A stretch of 64,000 nucleotides of DNA from Megascapheus bottae (GCA_024803745.1 JANJXV010000013.1:11888501-11952500); one strand, 5' to 3'. Positions 21,955-33,370 are shown, numbered from the stretch's first letter. The notes: generated by a model from the letters alone, not told the origin. Numbers and translations: made by a program.

Positions 21955-22185
21955 TATCCCAAGATCAAGCAAGACTCACCTGGAGTGCTTATTTAAAATG
22001 CAGCCTCAGTGGTGCTATATCTCAAAATGGTAGAATGCTTGCCTTGAGCAAAAGAGCTCAGGGATAGCACCCAGGTCCTGAGTTCAAGACCCATCGCTGA
22101 CAAAAAAAACTTTAATTAAAAAAATTAAAATGCAGTCTCTTGGGACCAGAGCCTGACTCTGAACAGGTGGCCAGGAGCCTCCTCA
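21955..22185 (+). mobile_element. MER5-like DNA transposon relic, split
   Basis: GACTCACCTGGAGTGCTTAT, then TAAAATGCAG and GGGACCAGAGCCTGACTC, follow MER5-type order on both sides of the inserted R monomer. Confidence 0.65.
22004..22124 (+). mobile_element. Solo R monomer with target-site duplication
   Basis: Only the right (R) unit common to SINE-A and SINE-B, with an A-rich tail, flanked by TTAAAATGCAG at 21993-22003 and 22125-22135. Confidence 0.88.
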
Positions 22186-23361
22186 CTCACCCTTTATGAT
22201 ACTGAAGCTGGAGACTGACCCAGAGAAAATGGGACTGGGTGCCTGCTAGAACCTGATAGGTAAAATTGTACACATTCACAGAGACTTTTAGGTGTGTACT
22301 ACTACCCTAGCCTATATGGGACTTGGTGTCTTGCACGTGCCAGCTCCTTAGATGAGACCTCTGTGTGGGTATGGTCTCTTGGAGCATCTGTTGAGCCAGG
22401 TATTAGCCACATAGACAATAAATACTTCCCACAGCGCCACCTCCAACCTCGCTTTGCTGTCTTAACCAAGCTGCTTGGGGAGGCTGATGTGACAGATCTT
22501 CTGATACCTCTCAGAAAGGCACCATGCCAAGCAAACAAACCCTCAGACTTCAAGAAGGCTTCCGTCACAACTTGCTATGGATGCAGCTGTGTGATTTCAG
22601 ATTCCCTATTTATCCCGATGAGCTTCTATTTTTACTGCAAATATTTAAAAATATGAACTGGCAGACGAACCAAAGATGATTTTGGCACTATCGAGGAAAA
22701 CTACACAGATAAAAATTATTGAATAATTGCTAAGTCCTTTGCCTAGCCAAATGGGTCTTTCTTTAAACAGTGCCGTGGGGGGGGGAATAAGAGAATGACA
22801 TTTACTAAGCCAGGTGCCACCTGTGCCTTGGTCCTCACAGCACACACTAAACTGGACCTTGTGTGGAAAGTATGTCCAGAGTTAAGGACTTCAAGGAGAC
22901 TCTTGCTCATAGAAGCCGCCAAGTCCCAGGGGAAGTTGAAAGGTCATCTCATAACTCCCAAATAGGGTCCTAGAATCCTTTCCCTTTCCAGAAAAAACCC
23001 TCAGATCTCTATCAGAAAGACCCAAATCTTGGCTGCGTGTTGGCTCACAGTTTCCTTCCTGCTTCCCTAGTAATTATGCAGTAATTATTGTGTTGGTAAT
23101 TACTTCATTAGTAATTGGGTAGGAAGGAGCTCAATGAAAGAATAATCAAAAAGCCTGTATAGCTGAAAGATTATAAATGTCACATACTGTTTTAATATCG
23201 CTCAAACACTCATTAAGAGAAAAGGTTGTCTTGTACAATATTTTGAGAAGTATTGGCTTTTCCCTTAATAGTGCATATTTAAAGAGTTCAGGTTGTTCTC
23301 TTCTGAAAAACCCACTTCTAAATAAGTGAAAGAACTCTGAATGTTCTAATAAAAAGCGAAA
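22186..23361. other. SINE-free stretch with TAATTA cluster
   Basis: Unassigned except for the homeodomain-type cluster at 23070-23117. A 120-codon frame at 22294-22656 has no recognisable motif. Confidence 0.5.
23070..23117. promoter_or_regulatory. Cluster of TAATTA/TAATTG motifs
   Basis: TAATTA at 23071, 23082 and 23097 plus TAATTG at 23112, with ATGCAGTAATTA (POU-homeodomain-like) at 23076-23087. Candidate enhancer element; function not shown. Confidence 0.4.
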
Positions 23362-23595
23362 AGTTGGCTCAGGTGCCAGTAGTTCATACCTGCAATTCTG
23401 TTTTCTCAGGAAGTAGAAATATGAAGATTACAGTTCAAAACTAACCAGGCAAAGGAAGTTTATGAGACGCTTATCTCCAACGACCCAGCAAAAAGCCAGA
23501 AATGACACTGTGGCTCAAGTTGTGGAGTGCCAATCTTGAACAAAAAAAAAGAAAAACTAGGGGAAAATGTCAGGCGCTGAGATCATGCCTCATGC
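23362..23595 (+). mobile_element. SINE-A, diverged
   Basis: GGTGCCAGTAGTTCATACC to CAATCTTGAACAAAAAAAAA and a remnant of R. Confidence 0.8.
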
Positions 23596-24068
23596 ATGAA
23601 CACGCCCGTGAGTGCACACACATATCAGCTGCCACCCCGAGCAGCTTCCCAGCCCCTCTGCTTCCCCAGGCTGGGTGGAGATGGATAGAGATATAGGCCA
23701 CCGCTTCATAAACACTGGAAGAGACACTGGACTGATGAGGAAACTTGTATCCCGGTCATGGGTCCCCAGAGCCAGCACCTCAAAGTTCTCTCTACCAAAA
23801 CCAGGTCAGAAGTCCCTGGAGGCAGAGCCTTTGACCTGCTCAGCCTTGCCTGGTACAGCTCTCAGCAGAGGAGTGAAGGAATTGAGGCTCCTTACTGTAA
23901 CAGGCTGGCAGTTCACGGCCTGGCACCCCTACAGCCCCCACCTCAGCTCAAAATTTTTGTGGGATTTGCTTCCAACATCCCATAGCCAGCTATGGAAAAC
24001 TCAGATCACTAAGATTCAATTCATGTTTTCTTTGAAAAGTTTCCCTGGCCCACATTCATAAAGCAAAA
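23596..24068. other. Intronic, nothing recognised
   Basis: A 149-codon frame at 23612-24061 shows no domain, no splice context and ordinary composition; treated as chance. Confidence 0.5.
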
Positions 24069-24272
24069 GAGCAGGGCGTGGTGGCTCACGCCTGTAATCT
24101 TAGTCAAGAGGCTGAGATCTGAGGATCATGGTTCAAAGCCAGCCTGGGCACAAAAGGACCTGAAACTCTTATCTCTAATTAATCTCTAGAAAACAGGAAG
24201 TAGGGCTTGGCTCCAGAGTAAGGCAGTAGCCTTGAGCTGAAGAACTCAGGAACAATGCCCAGGCCCATGGAG

Positions 24273-24306
<34 letters not shown>

Positions 24307-24371
24307 GTTAGTCTTGAGCTGAAGAGCTCAGGGACAGCCCAGGTCGAGTTCAAGACCCCCCCCCAAAAAAA
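24069..24371 (+). mobile_element. SINE-A with internal duplication and poly-G
   Basis: GCAGGGCGTGGTGGCTCACG start. The R part occurs twice (AGCCTTGAGCTGAAGAACTC and AGTCTTGAGCTGAAGAGCTC), separated by the G tract. Confidence 0.85.
24274..24305 (+). repeat. G32 homopolymer
   Basis: Thirty-two consecutive G between two R-part copies. Strong quadruplex potential, and a likely spot for length error. Confidence 0.9.
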
Positions 24372-24514
24372 ATAAAGCAAAATAGCATATTTCCCTTACT
24401 TTCTGTGTAACAATATTCATTTCTTTGGCAAGTACCATTATCCTGATTCTTTTCTTCCAGGAGTTAAAGTGAATGTTAAGTAAGAAGAGGCTTAGCAAGG
24501 TAAAATACTGGCTT

Positions 24515-24599
24515 GAGTTCAAAGCTTGGATACCAGCTTTGAACTAAAAAGCACAGAGACAGGGACAGTGCTCAACTGCTGAGTTCAAGTTCCATTACC

Positions 24600-24634
<35 letters not shown>
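24515..24634 (+). mobile_element. SINE R-part fragment with (CA)n tail
   Basis: GCTGAGTTCAAGTTCCATTA then a CA run at 24601-24634. 24635-25157 shows nothing recognised. Confidence 0.75.
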
Positions 24635-24636
<2 letters not shown>

Positions 24637-25157
24637 TGTAAAATAATAACACTATAGCTAGAAATTTACTCATTCACACACTATATGAATAAGTATATGT
24701 AAATAAATATGACAAATACTACAGCAAAATAAAATGCCTTTGCTGATAAAATGGGATCATCCCATCCGGCTAACACAATTGTTCAGCCAGACAGCAGGGA
24801 TGAGCACTCTCCATTGATCTTCTAGCCATGACCTTGATATCCTTCCCTGTATCTCTCTAATATATTAAAGCACCAGATGAGTGTCTTCTCCTCCAATTGA
24901 AGTTAAGTGGTCTCATGCAGTTTGGGTTCAAAGCAAGCACATGATCAGAGTCACCAGCCTTTGAATCTGCTTTCTCTTTTCCTGTGAATTTTCTTCTCTT
25001 TTGCTAGTGAATTCAGTCACTCATGGGCCATCCATCATTGTCACTGAGATAAGTGCATTCGTGCCGTCTCCTTCTGGCCCTGTGTTAAATGATTCCATCT
25101 GGAGGAGAGGCTTGGGGGCAGGGGGGCAGAAGACAGACAGTGAAAGAAATACTTCCA

Positions 25158-25232
25158 GGGGCTGGAATGTAGCTCAGTGGTATAGCACAGGCATAGTATG
25201 AGCAAGGCCTAGGGTGTAATCACCAGCATCCT
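25158..25232 (+). mobile_element. ID-like monomer
   Basis: GGGGCTGGAATGTAGCTCAG start with box A and a poor box B, close to the classical rodent ID head. Confidence 0.75.
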
Positions 25233-25233
25233 C

Positions 25234-25599
25234 ACTCCAAAACCAACATCACGGCACTGCATTACACCAACTTGATAAGGTGGATGCTCGCTCTATTTTG
25301 TGGAGAAGGGAGCTGAGGTTCAGGGTCCGTTCACAGACTGAACTTCCACAGCTGTTACAGCCTAATTGAGATTCCAGGGAATTAATGAGACCATGAGTGA
25401 ATGCCCCCAAGCCTAGATCTTTCTGCAAGCCAATCAGCAATTGAACTCTGCCCACTGTATCCTTCTTCAAAGTAATTCAGATTTATACTTGCTGAACTAG
25501 TCATGCTGGTGCCCATAGCATGCAGCTTCTAGTCAGGCGCTGGGCCAAGCTATTTCCAGACGCTTTTTCCTTTTCTCATCACATAGTCACAATCACTTC
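25234..25599. other. MIR-like remnants
   Basis: GTGGAGAAGGGAGCTGAGGT fits MIR-type sequence weakly; otherwise nothing. Confidence 0.4.
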
Positions 25600-25960
25600 A
25601 AAGTGTGTTTTTCTGACAAGCCACATTAAAATCACCCAAAGAACCTGTTAAAACATAGATTTCTAGCCAGGTATGGTGACTCACGCCTGTAATCCTAGCT
25701 ACTCAGGAGGCTTACAACTGAGGATTGAAGTTCAAAGCCAGCTTGGGCACTAAAAAGCCCGTGAGACTCTTATCTCCAAGAAAATCGGAGGTGGCACTGT
25801 GGCTCCAGGGATAGGGCGGTAACCTTGAGCTGAAGAGCTCAGGGATTGCCCAGGCCCAGAGTTCAAGCCCCATGACCGACCCCAAAAAACCTCAGAGATT
25901 TCTAGGATTTACTTCAGGGCTAGGAATGGGAGGATTTTCATTTATTAACTAATTCATCAA
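25600..25960 (+). mobile_element. MER5-like relic, split by a SINE-A
   Basis: CCACATTAAAATCACCCAAA then AAACATAGATTTCTAG, continuing past the SINE-A. Confidence 0.55.
25667..25895 (+). mobile_element. SINE-A with target-site duplication
   Basis: Flanked by AGATTTCTAG at 25657-25666 and 25896-25905. Full length. Confidence 0.92.
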
Positions 25961-25987
25961 TATATTTGATGAGCCAAGTCATTGTTG

Positions 25988-26048
25988 GAAATATGACTCA
26001 GGGGGCAGAATGCCTGCCCTGAGTTCAAATCCCACTACTGCCAAAAAA
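25988..26048 (+). mobile_element. ID-like monomer
   Basis: ATATGACTCAGGGGGCAGAA to TTCAAATCCCACTACTGCC with A tail. Confidence 0.6.
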
Positions 26049-26075
26049 ATGAAAATGATAAAATAACAATAAAGG

Positions 26076-26252
26076 GACCGAGAGTTTGGCTTAGTGTTTG
26101 CCTAGCATGCATGAAGCCCTAGGTTCGATTCCTTGGCACCACATACTCAGAAAAAGCTGGAAGTGGTGGCAGGGTGCTAGCCTTGAGGAAAATGTGTCCA
26201 AGGACAGTGCCTAGGCCCTGAGTTCAAGCCCAGGGACTGGGGAAAAATAAAT
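26076..26252 (+). mobile_element. SINE-B
   Basis: GAGAGTTTGGCTTAGTG to GGGACTGGGGAAAAATAAAT; small internal deletions. Confidence 0.88.
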
Positions 26253-26828
26253 AAATAAAAATGCTTGTCATTAATGAAACACTGGAAATTAGTACCATTC
26301 TTGAAGCCTTTGCAAGTAAGCACTCAGTTCTTTAAGTGCAGTCAATTATTGATTTTTTTAATGAACAATGAGCCTAAGAAGGATCCAGACAGGAAGCAAA
26401 AACCAGTGCAAAACTTAGCTGAATGAATTTCACCTAGCACCCAGGGGAATTTGAGGTAATTTATTTTTAGGACTGTCTAGTAGGTCACAACTACAAAATT
26501 CAAGTTCTGATATAAATAGTCTGCAGTTCGGCCTATACTGCACTTTTATAATATTCTCTGATTACCAAATGAAGCCTCTTGCAAATTTGAAATAATTTGT
26601 ACTAATAATCCTATTTCAAAGTCACCTTATATAAATACATCTTACCTATTTGACTTGGCTAATCATAAGCAGATTGTGAACCTGAGCTCAACCAATCTGA
26701 ACAGAGGTTCAGGGCGTGGTGCAGTAGGTATAAATAAGGGAGCACTTGCCTCTCTGTGTGCTTGCCTGCAGATTTTTGGCTGATGGCTCACCCTTCTGTA
26801 GAAGTAAACTTTGCCTTGGTGTGTGTGT
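26253..26828. other. Intronic unique stretch, nothing recognised
   Basis: AT-rich, SINE-free; no exon or known repeat recognised. Confidence 0.5.
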
Positions 26829-27020
26829 GTGGAGGAATATATATATGTATATGTATTATATGTATTGTATATACATATATTGTATTATACATATACAATA
26901 TATTACATACAATGCATATAATACATATACATTATACAACATACATATATTGTATATATTGTGTATGCATATATTGTATATACATATATTTTATATACAT
27001 ATCGTATTTGTATATATAAA
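26829..27020. repeat. (TA/TG)n AT-rich low-complexity run
   Basis: Interrupted TATATG/TATACA repeats with many overlapping palindromes. Produces Tyr/Ile/Thr-rich frames on + that are not genes. Confidence 0.95.
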
Positions 27021-27061
27021 CTAGTCATAACAAATCACACCCAATAAGATATAAAATTATA

Positions 27062-27256
27062 GGGGCCAGGAGTTTGGCCTAGTGGTAGCGTGCTTGCCTA
27101 GCATGCACGAAGACCCGGGTTCGATTCCTCGGTACCACATACATAGAAAAAAGCTGAAAATGGTGCTGAGGCTCAAGTGGGAGAGCTCGATCCTTGAGAA
27201 AGTCCAAGGACAGTGCTCAGGCCCTGAGCTTAAGCCCAGGACTGGCAAAAAAAAAA
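27062..27256 (+). mobile_element. SINE-B with target-site duplication (young)
   Basis: Flanked by AGATATAAAATTATA (27047-27061) and AGATACAAAATTATA (27257-27271), one mismatch. Box B GGTTCGATTCC is intact. Confidence 0.95.
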
Positions 27257-27271
27257 AGATACAAAATTATA

Positions 27272-28257
27272 TAGAGAGGCTTAATTTAGTGTGGTATCCT
27301 GTAGTGAACATCAACCGTGTGCTAGATGCAATGCGTTACAAAAACAAACCAGTGAATTCTAAAAAAAGATACAAGAAAAAACTAATACTAATCTGTGTTT
27401 GTAAAACATAGCAGAGGGGCAAAGTTCATCCTTCAAGGTCAATGGTGTTCTCATTGCAAAATCAGACAGATGACAGGATTGTGAAGGGACTAAGCTCAGG
27501 AGTCACATGCTAATTCTCTGACACCAGTGGCTGGCTTGCTGGTGAAGGGTTGACAGGGAAGCCAATTAGAGACCACAATGAGGACTCATAGCAAAGTGCA
27601 CAGAGTGGCAGCAGTGCACTTGTACGTACACAATGGCATCCAGGGGCTTGTGTTCGACAAACACCTTTCTCTAGGGTAGGTCCTGGTCCTTTGCAGGTTC
27701 TAGCCACCTCACTGCTGGGCATCACGAAGACATAGGCTCAAATGTGTCATTCCTGGATGAGACTGCCACTTGGTTTCTGAATCAACAGGATGGCTCACCC
27801 CTGCCCCCCACCTCTTCTTCTCCCTGCCTTCTCTCTGTCAAGTGACATTGCTTATTCCCTGTCTGTCCCTCCAGATAACACCTGAGTAAGAAGCTTTACT
27901 CTACATACTCATATGATTTGTAGACCAAGGAGTTTGGAAAGAAAATATTTATTTCATGGTGGCTATTATTTGTCTACTTGTCAGAGAACTAATAAAACCC
28001 ACAGTAGCCATACCCAGGTAGTTTGATGGAGATAAAGATTCAAGTTTGTAAACCAAGGACATAGCTACATTGGTCCGGATGTTATCTGGAGGGACAGACA
28101 ATTTATTTCTATTCCCACTATCCATTGAAATGTATTCTATAGTGCAAGTTCTTTCATTTTTGTTGTTAGAGGTAGGTCTCATAACTTACACAGTGCTTGG
28201 GGAAGTCTCAGAACTTGGCAAGAACCCGAGTCTCCTTGTTATTAAAATAACTTGTCC
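27272..28257. other. Intronic, nothing recognised
   Basis: About 1 kb of unique sequence; short frames only. Confidence 0.5.
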
Positions 28258-28415
28258 TGCTAGGTGCTAGTGACTCACGCCTGTAATCCTAGCTATTCAG
28301 GAGGCTGAAATCTGAGGATCATCTTTCAAAGCCAGCCCATGCACGAAAGTCCTCGAGACTTTATTTCCAATTAACCACTAGAAAACGGGAAGTGGTGCTG
28401 TGGTAGCCTTGAGCC
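28258..28415 (+). mobile_element. SINE-A, 3'-truncated
   Basis: GTGACTCACGCCTGTAATCC to GGAAGTGGTGCTGTGG. Confidence 0.85.
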
Positions 28416-29569
28416 CCAGCACCCAAGGCTGTGGTCCAGAGAAATGACAGTCAGGTGGCCCTAACAGAGAGACTAGGCCATCGCAGCACAGCCACTTCCC
28501 GCTCACTCTGCCCCTGGGCTTGCAGACAGCCATCTTCCGATCCTTTAGACTTCTCAGATGATTGCAGTCTTGGTGAATCCCAACCCCCAAGGTCCAAGTG
28601 CCCTTGATCCCCTCTGAGATTTCATTAGGAGGCAGTGAGTTCCTGACTCTTCTCCAGCAACCTCTCCCTTCACCATTCTCAGCCTTTCCTTTGGAAATCT
28701 TGCAGCCATTGGGAGCAATGTCTCACCTTGGAAGATGGTACTATTTCAGTGCCTGCATGAACCTTTCCTCTCAGTCCTGGGACCTTCCTAGCATCTCCAC
28801 TCACTGCAGTCCAAAGTCAGAAGGTTAAACTCCTCAGACCTCCCACCCCTCCTCCTCCATGAAACAGCACTGGTTATACTGGTGCCTCGTCTCTGTGATC
28901 ATGACAAGAGTGCTTCTCTGGGTTCTTGGCTTCAGCAAATGTCTCTGGGTGCCAAGTGCTTCTACTGTGATCATGACTAGTAAGTCTCCTAACTGGACGA
29001 CCCTTCCTTTCATGGCCTCTTATTACCAACCCTCCCTCCCCATACCATTCAGCACATATATGTGAGCACATGCACACATATAGACATGCACATATGAACA
29101 CGTGTATGCATATGTATGAGCATACAGGCACACACAGCCGCATGTGGAGAGCAATGGCTTTTGGGGGGAGTTCCTTACTACCAGCATCCTGCTGTTCAGC
29201 GCACCCTCTCTCCACCACCACTAAATGGTTTATCTCTTTTCACAGTAACCTAATCAGTCAGCGGCCCAGTGTGTGCCAGCTGCTGCTTGGCTCCTGGGAC
29301 TCCCGTAGTGGCATAGTGTCCAGAGGCACAAAGCAGGAAGATGGCTTCTCCCATTGTTGAGAAATAACATCCAGGAGTCTTGGTGCAATATTCCTGTTTG
29401 TCTTCTTCCTCCCCCAACTATCTGACTTTACTCCAAAAAGAGAAAGCTAAGTGACTGATGGTAGGCCTGCTGTCAGCTCATGTTACATTTCTGTCACCCA
29501 TGGCAGTAAGACTTGCTCTGTACCATGCATCTCAGAGGGCCCCTGTGTCTCTTGGGTTCTGGCAGCCAC
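28416..29569. other. Intronic, low-level internal repeat only
   Basis: CTGTGATCATGAC occurs at about 28894 and 28967. A CA/TATG-rich patch lies at 29059-29135. Nothing else recognised. Confidence 0.5.
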
Positions 29570-29655
29570 CATGCAGTGTCACTCAAATTGTCTGTTTTTC
29601 TGCTCTGCCCTTCACTAGACTGGAAGCTCCTTGTCTCTTATCCTAGGTGATAACA
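29570..29655 (+). mobile_element. L2 LINE fragment
   Basis: AATTGTCTGTTTTTCTGC then CACTAGACTGGAAGCTCCTT, the L2 3' order. Confidence 0.7.
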
Positions 29656-29792
29656 TGGTACCAGTTTGAAGCCCTATACTCTGAGCCCTAAGACTTACTG
29701 CTTTTCTCTCAGCTTTTCTAACCCATAAACCAAATATTGTGGCTTTGTCTGGACAGATAGCTCTGAGGATGGCACCTGATAATAAATACAAG

Positions 29793-29992
29793 TCTGTGTG
29801 GCTAGAAGTGTAGCCTAGTGGTAAAATGTTTGCCTAGCATGCATGAAGCCCTGGGTTCCATTCCTATGTACCACACACATAAAAAAAAGCCGGAAATGAT
29901 ACTGTGGCTCAAGTGGTAGAGCTCTAGCCTTGAGAAAGCCCAAGGATAGTGCCCAGGCCCTGAGCCCAAGCCCCAGGACTGGAAAAAATATA
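29793..29992 (+). mobile_element. SINE-B with target-site duplication
   Basis: Flanked by ATAATAAATACAAG at 29779-29792 and 29993-30006. Confidence 0.94.
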
Positions 29993-30006
29993 ATAATAAA
30001 TACAAG

Positions 30007-30770
30007 ACCTGCTACAAGGCTGTGCAGCTGGTAAGGGCACTCCAGGAGAGAATTGAATCATTTGTTAGAGTTACTGGGTTTGCAATTCAGGTCATCAGTA
30101 AATAAAGCAGACCATGAGTTGGCAGCCTCCAGGCTCTCTGTAACCTCAGCTTCTCATTGTCCCCCAAGTGTCCCTAGTCACCCACACAAAGACTCTCCAG
30201 GCCACATTGTCGTGCCATTTCTCTGCTCTGGACTCTAGTGGCTCTTGCAGCTTCTAGAGTGAAATCTGAGTTCTAGTACTTGTCACCTTATCTGTCTGCC
30301 TTTTGTGTGACTCAGCTGTTAAGGAAGGTGAGTGTTCAGGTGCCATTCAGCTCTGACATTCAACATTTCTGAGGCCGTCTGTGGTCTACTCCTAGCTAAC
30401 CCCAGGTAAGACCTGGGGACTCAGTATGTCTCCTGTGCTCAAGGCCTACCAGATAGAAGATGACATGGGCCTGCACAGAGACCATGGCAGCCATATAGGA
30501 TGCATGTGGCAGCCAAAGTAGATTCTTCAACCTATCTATAGGTTACCAATGGCTCACAGAGTTGACATTTCAGTGATGTCCAACAAGTGTGTCCCAGACA
30601 ACAAGCATTCTAGAAAGAACATTGGCATCAAAGGTCAGAGGAAAGGCAGACTATGGGTAAGCCACTGGGGGAAGATAGTGGGAGGAATGGGCTGACTGAG
30701 ATAACCTGGACTGAAGCCCATGTCTGCCTGGGGGCCTGACCTTGATCCTCCACAGGTGGAATTAGCACAG
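30007..30770. other. Intronic, nothing recognised
   Basis: No repeat, exon or motif cluster recognised. Confidence 0.5.
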
Positions 30771-30773
30771 GCT

Positions 30774-30818
30774 GTGTGTGTGTGTGTGTGTGTCTGTCTG
30801 TCTGTCTGTCTGTCTGCC
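30774..30818. repeat. (GT)n(CTGT)n microsatellite
   Basis: GT run followed by CTGT units, at the tail of the next SINE. Confidence 0.95.
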
Positions 30819-31030
30819 AGTCCTAGAACTTGAACTGAGACCCTGGGTGCTATCCCTGTGCTTTTTTGCTCAAGGCTAGTGCTCTATCACTTGGGCCATA
30901 GTTCTACTTTCAGCTTATTGCTGGTTAACTGGAAATAAGCATTTCACAGACATTCCTGCCTATGCTGGCTTCACTTCACTCTTCAGATCTCAGCCTCCTG
31001 AGTAGCTAGGACTACAGAGAGATTCCCAGC
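30819..31030 (-). mobile_element. SINE-A
   Basis: CCTAGAACTTGAACTGAGAC to GAGTAGCTAGGACTACAGAG. Confidence 0.83.
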
Positions 31031-31267
31031 TCCTTCTTCAATCAAATTTTATTTTGATATTTAAATAACAGGAAAATATTGTGGTTTGGTTTTGTTTTCT
31101 ATATAGAAACTGACCAAAGTAAATAATGAGAAAATGTCAGATTATAGCTATTTGTTCACTCTTAATTTGATTTCTGGTCTTTCTTGTTCGCTAGTTTTTG
31201 TGCCCTTAAGAAAACTATTCACCTTTCTGAGGCTTGTCTTTATCATCTACTAAAGTCAGGTGAAGCC

Positions 31268-31535
31268 TACCTGGGACTGGTGGCTAACCTGTAATCCTTG
31301 CCACTCTGGAGAGATTAATTCACATCAGGATCTGAGATCAGTCTTCAAATCTGAGATCCGGAGGCTCATGGTTCAAAACCAGCCCAGGCAGAAAAGTCTA
31401 TAAAACTCCATGTCCCGCCTAACTGGCAAAAACCAGATCTGAAGGTGTGACTCCAGTGGCAGAAGGCCAGCAGAGCAAATCAAGCAAGCAAACCAAACAA
31501 GTACAAGATCTTGAGTTCAATTATCAGTACCAGGG
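31268..31535 (+). mobile_element. SINE-A with internal duplication
   Basis: GGGACTGGTGGCTAACCTGT start; two GATCTGAGATC-type segments; ends ATTATCAGTACCAGG. Confidence 0.75.
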
Positions 31536-31541
31536 AAAAGA

Positions 31542-31587
31542 TGAGGAAGAGGAGGAGGAGGAGGAGGAGGAGGAGGAGGAGGAAGAA
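31542..31587. repeat. (GGA)n microsatellite
   Basis: GAGGAG run at the SINE tail. Confidence 0.93.
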
Positions 31588-32774
31588 GGTAGCTAAATAC
31601 CAGCTTCTTATGTCAAGGAAGCATTATCCCAAGTGGGATGAATGGAGGGACTGAGCAGGCCTTTGAGGTACAGATAACTACTTGTCTTTCTAAGGATTAT
31701 GGGATTTCTTCTGAGGAGCCCATGTAGTGTGCTCGCTTGTGTCTTTAGCCTCTTTCTCCTGCTTTCTTTGCTGTATTTGGATTGTATCTTGAAATCAGTT
31801 TCTCCAGTAGAAACTTTCCTAATGAAAATGTTTTAGGCTTTTTCAGGGCTTGTTCTCTGGAGCTTGAGATGGTTTGACTGGGCCTGGATTCCAGTCTAGC
31901 CAGACTGGAAGGCCTGACCTCAAGGAAGGTCTCACATTTCTCTGGGATTTGGGGGCCTCTGGTCTGGGTGCTGCTTGGAAGTGAAAGAGCAGAGGCGTGA
32001 GTGTGAATGCTGCCTCCCCCTCACGTAAACATGGAGGAAGGAAACTGGCTGGGCCCTTCTTTGCCCCTGAGGCAGGTGACCTCTACAGGCATCAGCCACC
32101 CTGAAGCACTGTCACCCTGGGCTCTAGCTAGCCTAGGGAGGTGATTCTAAGTCCCATTTTTGAGGAACTGTCTCTGCATCTCATGGCCCAAAAAGCAGCC
32201 TCACATGTTCCTGGCCTCTGACACCTCTGAGTGTGTCTGTTACTTCTCTCTCCTGTGAACAGGGTGCTGAAGACCTTGAAGTAAAATTGCAGTGTGCAAG
32301 TGAAAGCTGCAGAACCATGCAGTGTTACATTGTACACACTCCCAGCTTCCTGGCCTCATCCCCTGCAGGCTGTACTTTCTCTGAAGTACCCTAAGACCCC
32401 TCATCTCAGATGAGAGGGTGTGGGTGACTGGCCATATGAGTAAACCTGGTAAGATAATAAACGTTTAACAGCTACAGCTTCCAAGAACAAAAGTAGAGAC
32501 TCTTGTAGTATCAGCCAACTTCCTGATGTGAATACTCCTATAAGACCTCCTGTAGTTTAATAACCAGCTCACCGAATTCCTCAGAACTTAATAATCAGCT
32601 TTATGAGCAGCTTCAGCACAGTGCTCTATACAAAGGTATGGACTCTTTCTGCTCATACATTCCTGTGTGCCAATTACACAGTCGCTGTAAACTTTGTTAA
32701 GTCTTAAAATCAGGTAGTGAAAATCCTCAGAGTTTATTTCTCTTTCCCTCCATTGTTCTGATTTTTGATGTACA
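31588..32774. other. SINE-free intronic stretch, nothing recognised
   Basis: About 1.2 kb; no exon or repeat recognised. Confidence 0.5.
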
Positions 32775-32997
32775 TTTTTTTTCTTTCTTTCTTTCTTTTT
32801 GTACCAGTCCTGGGCTTGATCTCAGGGCCTAGGGGACACTGTCCTTGTTCTTTCTCAAGGCTAGAGCTCTACCACTTGAACTCTACCTCAGTACCACGTC
32901 CAGCTTTTTTCTATGTATGTGGTACTGAGGAATCAAAACCCGGGTCTTCATGCATGCTAGGCAAGCACTTTACCACTAGGTCAAACTCCCGGCCCAC
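32775..32997 (-). mobile_element. SINE-B
   Basis: TTTCTTTCTTTC tail, AGTCCTGGGCTTGATCTCAG to GGTCAAACTCCCGGCCC. Lies at the edge of an L1 relic. Confidence 0.9.
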
Positions 32998-32999
32998 AA

Positions 33000-33370
33000 T
33001 ATATTGTTATATAGTTTTCAGTATACCAAAACACGAGGCATTGCCCTTTTTTCGTTAAATTCCTAAGTATTTTATTCTGTGTGGTGATAGGACCAATGGG
33101 CTTTTAACTTTTTATTTTATTAGTGGTAGTGCATTGCATGGAAATATAATTGATTTTTAAAAATTTTACATTTTACTTATTTTTATTTTATTGTCAGAGT
33201 GATGTACAGAGGGGTTACAGTTACACTCATCAGGTAGTAGGTATATTACTTCTTGAACATGATTCTCTCTCATATAATTGATTTTTGTATGTTGATCTGA
33301 TATCCAGTAACCTTGGTAACTGCACTCAATGTTCTACCAGTTTTTTTTTCATTCTTTAAAGAACTGAACT
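33000..33370 (-). mobile_element. L1 LINE ORF2 fragment
   Basis: TTAAATTCCTAAGTATTTTA then TTTTTGTATGTTGATCTGAT and CCAGTAACCTTGGTAACTGC read as the antisense of L1 ORF2. Split by a family C copy. Confidence 0.78.
33159..33271 (-). mobile_element. LINE-tail repeat (family C), short, with TSD
   Basis: Flanked by ATATAATTGATTTTT at 33144-33158 and 33272-33286. Removing it restores L1 ORF2-like continuity. Confidence 0.9.

Noticed and set aside
23612..24061. 149-codon open frame
   Set aside because: No motif, runs into a SINE boundary, and no supporting splice signals.
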